From Mytilus californianus (lineage: Eukaryota > Mollusca > Bivalvia > Mytilida > Mytilidae), in NCBI RefSeq assembly GCF_021869535.1, contig NW_026262734.1, forward strand, positions 109,837,088-109,901,087: a stretch of 64,000 nt of DNA, read 5' to 3'. Both the position numbers and the translations under genes were made by a program. Below are positions 59,716 through 64,000 of this stretch, in pieces (position 1 is the stretch's first letter; every line of letters starts with the position of its first letter). The notes below the pieces were generated by a model. That model ran no database searches and was not told where the DNA came from. It saw only the letters and a program-made list of their open reading frames with translations.

Positions 59716-60715
59716 TCGACCCAGTGCTGTACGAAATGAAGAAAAATTGTTATTTTTGTATATTCAATCCATAGCGTTTATATTTACGACCAATAGGAGC
59801 TAGTACATATCTTAGTCATTTTGAACCTAAATTGTCAACGGAGTGCTTAGTGTGCCACTGTTAGTTGTATGTAGACGATAGACGAAATTTTCTTGTCTTG
59901 TTCACTAACATATAGGCCTGGTATTCTAGTTTAGCCTTTACAATCAGCTGGTAAACGTTTATCAACGAGTGTATCATCAAGCTAGACGCCAACACCTCAT
60001 GTGCAGACATTAAATAGCATTGACACGGCAATTTGCTGTACACATGTTGATGACCATTTTAGATTATTCAAAATAATGATGGTTTTACACTTGCTTGCGA
60101 ATGTTCTTTTACGTCGTTTTTGATAGGTTTACCATCTGTTTTGATTTAGGAGGGCCACGGATGAAGGTCTTTTGTAGTCCGAAAGCTGTGATTATCGTGA
60201 CAATGGTAGTTCGATGAAAGATTACCATAAGAATGATTCCATTCATACGAAATGTTGTACAAAACGTCACAAATTGCAAGGGTTTTTTTTGGGTTTTTTT
60301 TTTTTTTTTGGTTTTTTTTTTATCGTGTATCACATAGTATTGTTTAATAACATTTCATTATATCCCTATACACTGGTCATTTTATTTACTGTTACCACAT
60401 ATCCTTACCTGTAGTAAACATGTACTTCATTATAAAAGTAAATATTAACATGATACCTGTCATCATATCAATTAAGATAAAAAACAAAAAAGAAGTTTAG
60501 TCATCCTATCAATCTAGATTTAAAAAAAGTTTGTTATCACTGTTTGGTTACCTTTTCACCATTTTTATTGCAGTTAAGCCGTTATTAACTTTTCATATCA
60601 TGTGACAGGTGCATTCCACTCGTTTGCGGCAAATATTCCACTTAAATTGTACTTCAATATAATGTCATACAAGATTATATAATTCTAAATTAACTGTTAT
60701 GTTAAAAGTAAATTA

Positions 60716-60942
60716 ACAAAAATACTGAACTCCGAGGAAAATTCAAAACGGAAAGTCCGAAATCAAGTGGCAAAATCAAAAGCTCAAACACATCAAACAA
60801 ATGGATAACAATTGTCATATTCCTGACTTGGGACAGGCATTTTCTTATGTAGAAAATGGTGGATTAAACCTGGTTTTATAACTAGCTAAACCTCTCACTT
60901 GTATGACAGTCGCATAACATTCCATTATATTGACAACGATTA
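60716..60942 (+). repeat. Dispersed mussel repeat (family 1, copy 2)
   Basis: Duplicate of 13,217-13,444. Confidence 0.85.
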
Positions 60943-60952
60943 TTGCACTTAC

Positions 60953-61104
60953 ATTTCTAATAACCCCTCTGGCTTCTCTGACACTGAAATAACATATTCT
61001 GCTATTCCTGTCTACAATGGGAAAGCCATTTGAATTCACAGTATCTGTTTTACAAATAATTGAACTTCCATCAATCTCATTTTCAGTTACGTACACTACA
61101 TATT
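60953..61104 (-). CDS. Isolated internal exon candidate (copy 2)
   Basis: Same splice borders and frame as 13,455-13,606. Two amino acid changes (Asp to Glu in TENEIDG; Asp to Asn in NSNGF) and no stop. Confidence 0.4.
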
Positions 61105-62129
61105 CTATAAAATGAATAGGTTATAGAAACTTTTTAACTTTTAACTTGAAAAACACCGTTAAAATTATATTCAAATCACTTCAATATAATTTCCTAAAGT
61201 ATGTTTTAACAAGTGCTTGAATCTCCGAAATCCCTTTCAAAATTAAATAAAGCATAAAGCCGAAACTAGGAGGTCTTCTAAATAAACTTATCTAGCTGCT
61301 CATTAGTACGTACTTCGATAATAACATGATAACTACCAAACCTTTCCAAATTATCCGTTGAAAAAATTTAAAAAGTATTCAGACATTAAAATTCAAACTC
61401 CCTCATGGAAACTAAGATGAATATGGCGTTTACATGTCCTAATTGATACGTTACGAGCGTGCATGCTCATATTTGCACGAATTTCCTTAACAGGGTCGTG
61501 TTAATAATACATATCATGGTTCTGAAGAATATCGACTGAAATCAACACTTCAGAAGTCTTATGGTCATCGTGCAATTAGTAGATCGTTCTGACTTATTTG
61601 TATCCCAACTTATTAGCGACATGTATTTTGGTTTCATAGAATTTTGTCTGTTTTTTTAATTAACCGATGTTGTCATATTCCATATCTTGTCAAATTGACA
61701 TAAGTTGTAGTCCAATGATAGTAGTTCAGTTCGACGCGATTCCCTCAGTACTTTATCCTGATTTATATATTAGAAATACATTTACATCAGTATACTGCTG
61801 TTGCCATCTAGGTATATCATTATACTGCCCACTTTCCAAAGCAGGCGGTACATAGTGATATGGGAATTCGTTTTTGTCAGGTTTTTCGTGTTTTTGTTCC
61901 ACTTTTGTATCCGCAACTGCTCCTGAACCAATTTACAGAATTTAATGTAAATTTCATAGAATCGTTCTCCTGTCAATTTTTTTTTTTTTGGCATTTACTA
62001 TTTCATTTATTCATCTTTAAAATATAATTGTGTTTACTTGTATGACTATATAATTTGACACACTATCCAACTATAATACACATGTTTATATCAGTTTCTC
62101 CTTTATGCCCCTTATCAGGATATAATTAA

Positions 62130-63720
62130 TCTTTCTCACAGCCTTTACCATATAATGCCTGTTAACACCTCTTATTTTGTGTTTTAGCACGGACCGTTTT
62201 GGGTTTTCCTCACCGAAGCATGGACTTCGCCATTGTGTGTTTAGTGATACCCATTATGTACCCGTTTCTCCTCGTAACAATAAATATGATTCATTGAAAT
62301 TTTCTCACAATATTATCCATATAATGCCTTGTGCAATTCTTTTATAGTTTTGGAATATTCTTAAGGTTCTTCTTGCTAATTTTTGGACTTGGATTATCTC
62401 ATTTCTCTATTAAGAGAGTTTTCATTTTGTCATGTTCAGCAACTCCTTAAAAAAAAGGCAAAATATCTTTAGGGAACTAGCAAAATTCATAAGTGCTAGA
62501 AAATCATCACGCCATAATCTGTATGTTAGATTAACTGTATAGTCCCATCTTGGATTGTAAAATAGCAGTACACAATTGGTGAAGTTATTTGCTTAAATCT
62601 GCAAATATTTAGACAGATTGGCAACTAATGTGTTAAATTCTTCGTTTAAATAAAGAAAAATAAGTGATTTATTGCATTAAATAGACTGTTTTAAAATATA
62701 CTAAATAAGTGTTTTTGTTCGATTCAATTTGTCATATTTGTCAACTAAGAGGAGATAACTCTTAAAGTAAAATGTTTTATACTGGAATGATAGTGAAATT
62801 TTCATTTTTACTCGTAGCAAAAAAAAAACAATTTCAGTGACATCCTTTTTATTTTTATTTTCTTCAAGCATTTTATAAAACCTATCTTCTCATATTCTAT
62901 TTTAAAGTTCTATCTCATAGATCTCTTTTTATACACAAAAAGTGTTTTTTATAAATAATCTTTGCAAAATTGAGCAAATTTGAACGACATGTAGCTTGAA
63001 AAATAGCATAGTGACCCATACTTTGGATTATATTTTTTTTAAAGCATGGAAAAATCTCCATTTTGGTAAAGTATACGAAAATTCTATCTGAAGAAATATA
63101 TAGTGATGATCCACATTAATACAATTTTATTCATAGTTGTCACGTTTTAACCATATCATCCCTAGCATAATCATGCTATTATGTAACTCCTAATACAGTT
63201 TTAAATCAAAATCATATTATTTAGGATATCCTGTACCAAACTATGGACTCTAGATTCCTTCTCCCAATTCATTGATATTCGTTGAAATTGTTTGCAATCT
63301 TTTATCATGAATTGATATAGCATACTTTATAATTTGTTTTTCTATAAGAATAGTTTTTGGTTTTCCTTACCGAAATAAGGAAAATTTTTATTGCTTTATT
63401 TCGGTGTTCGCATTTTGTTTCAAATCATTCTAAAACTCGTTTACAATTTATTAAAAATGTCTCACAATTTTAACCATTTATTGGTAATGCGCAATTCTTA
63501 TTTTGTATTTTGATCAATGAGTTACGCCATTACTTTCAGAAATTCATATACACACTACAGAACACTTCTATATCCCCTTCTTTTCCTCAACCCCTAATCA
63601 GAAGTTGGTGGAATATCCTCTGAACCATCTGTTGTCAATGTGACCTCTCATTTTGTTTTTAATTTCAATATCGGAGGACGGAGTGTTTTTTACAAAAGCA
63701 TGAACCTTGCAAGGGGCGGT
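62130..63720. repeat. Degenerate ~150-175-bp tandem repeat (copy 2 of 14,640-16,240)
   Basis: Start of another B unit. The window ends before any B promoter or exon, so the state of that gene cannot be judged. Confidence 0.7.
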
Positions 63721-64000
63721 ATAATTTTGTAATTTTTTTACAGTACCTCGAGATTTCTTAATTAAGCAAATTATTATTCAAATGTATGTTATCCAATTAC
63801 ATACATTTATGTTGTTTGAAATAATTGTTTTATCTTTGGAGCCGTACATTAGACATAATTGTACAATGCAGACTTTTATAGACAGTCTCCCTATCAATAT
63901 TTTATAAAAATTGCCTGATTATAATAAAATGTGAAATCATTATCAATTAAATTCATTCAGTAATCCCATATATTGCATTGCCTTTTTAAATTTATAGACG

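Larger units (their letters stand above)
46678..64000. repeat. Large duplicated block, copy 2
   Basis: Second copy of 1-16,494. The offset starts at 46,677, falls to 46,609 after the first indel and is 47,506 at the window end. The junction is not at 46,678, because the bases just before it continue the paralogy with 30.8-30.9 kb. The match therefore extends left of the window start. Copy 2 repeats the orphan B exon, DIRS fossil, 36-bp minisatellite, A gene, isolated exon and the start of a B unit. Confidence 0.95.

Noticed and set aside
1..64000. tRNA, rRNA or bacterial-type operons
   Set aside because: I saw no cloverleaf, rRNA-like or operon structure; the splice sites, AATAAA signals and repeats are eukaryotic.

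Overview
The window is eukaryotic, AT-rich, intron-bearing DNA, most likely from a marine mussel (Mytilus or a close relative). I base the organism on several dispersed repeat families that I recognise from mussel sequence, on DIRS-like and hAT transposon fossils, and on the gene content; it was not checked by a search. Almost nothing in it is long coding sequence. The genes are a small multicopy family of secreted, cysteine-rich peptides.

Each complete gene has a conserved layout: a TATA-like box, a short 5' UTR exon, a signal-peptide exon starting M-R-A and ending in phase 1, an intron of 0.4-2.2 kb, and one exon for a mature peptide of about 50 residues. The cysteine frame is C-x4/5-C-x5/6-C-x3-C-x4-C-x5-C-x5/6-C-C-C-x2-C (10 Cys). 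There are two subfamilies: A (mature exon starts G-L-D-H-T-D) and B (starts G-L-K-Y). I do not recognise the family by name. It does not match the cysteine frames I know for mussel defensins, mytilins, myticins or macins.

Layout: 1.85 kb orphan B exon; 3.0-5.3 kb DIRS-like retrotransposon fossil (minus); 7.5-8.2 kb 36-bp minisatellite; 10.6-11.2 kb complete A gene; 13.46-13.61 kb isolated exon candidate (minus); 14.6-18.4 kb B pseudogene unit; 18.6-24.7 kb second B pseudogene unit; 24.7-29.1 kb spacer; 29.8-32.2 kb complete A gene lacking two cysteines; 33.5-34.1 kb hAT fossil; 36-41.5 kb complete B gene; 41.5-46.1 kb spacer paralogous to 24.7-29.1 kb; 45.9 kb orphan A promoter; 49.2 kb orphan B exon; 58.1-58.8 kb complete A gene. 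From 46,678 to the end the sequence is a near-identical copy of 1-16,494, either a real segmental duplication or two haplotypes joined in the assembly.

The array has grown by birth and death. B and A genes sit in duplicated blocks with the same upstream tandem repeats and minisatellites. Some copies are intact (A at 10.6 and 58.1 kb, A at 29.8 kb, B at 39.2 kb). Others carry independent lesions: a lost splice acceptor, lost signal exon, transposon footprint in the signal exon, nonsense codon at the last cysteine, or loss of the stop codon.
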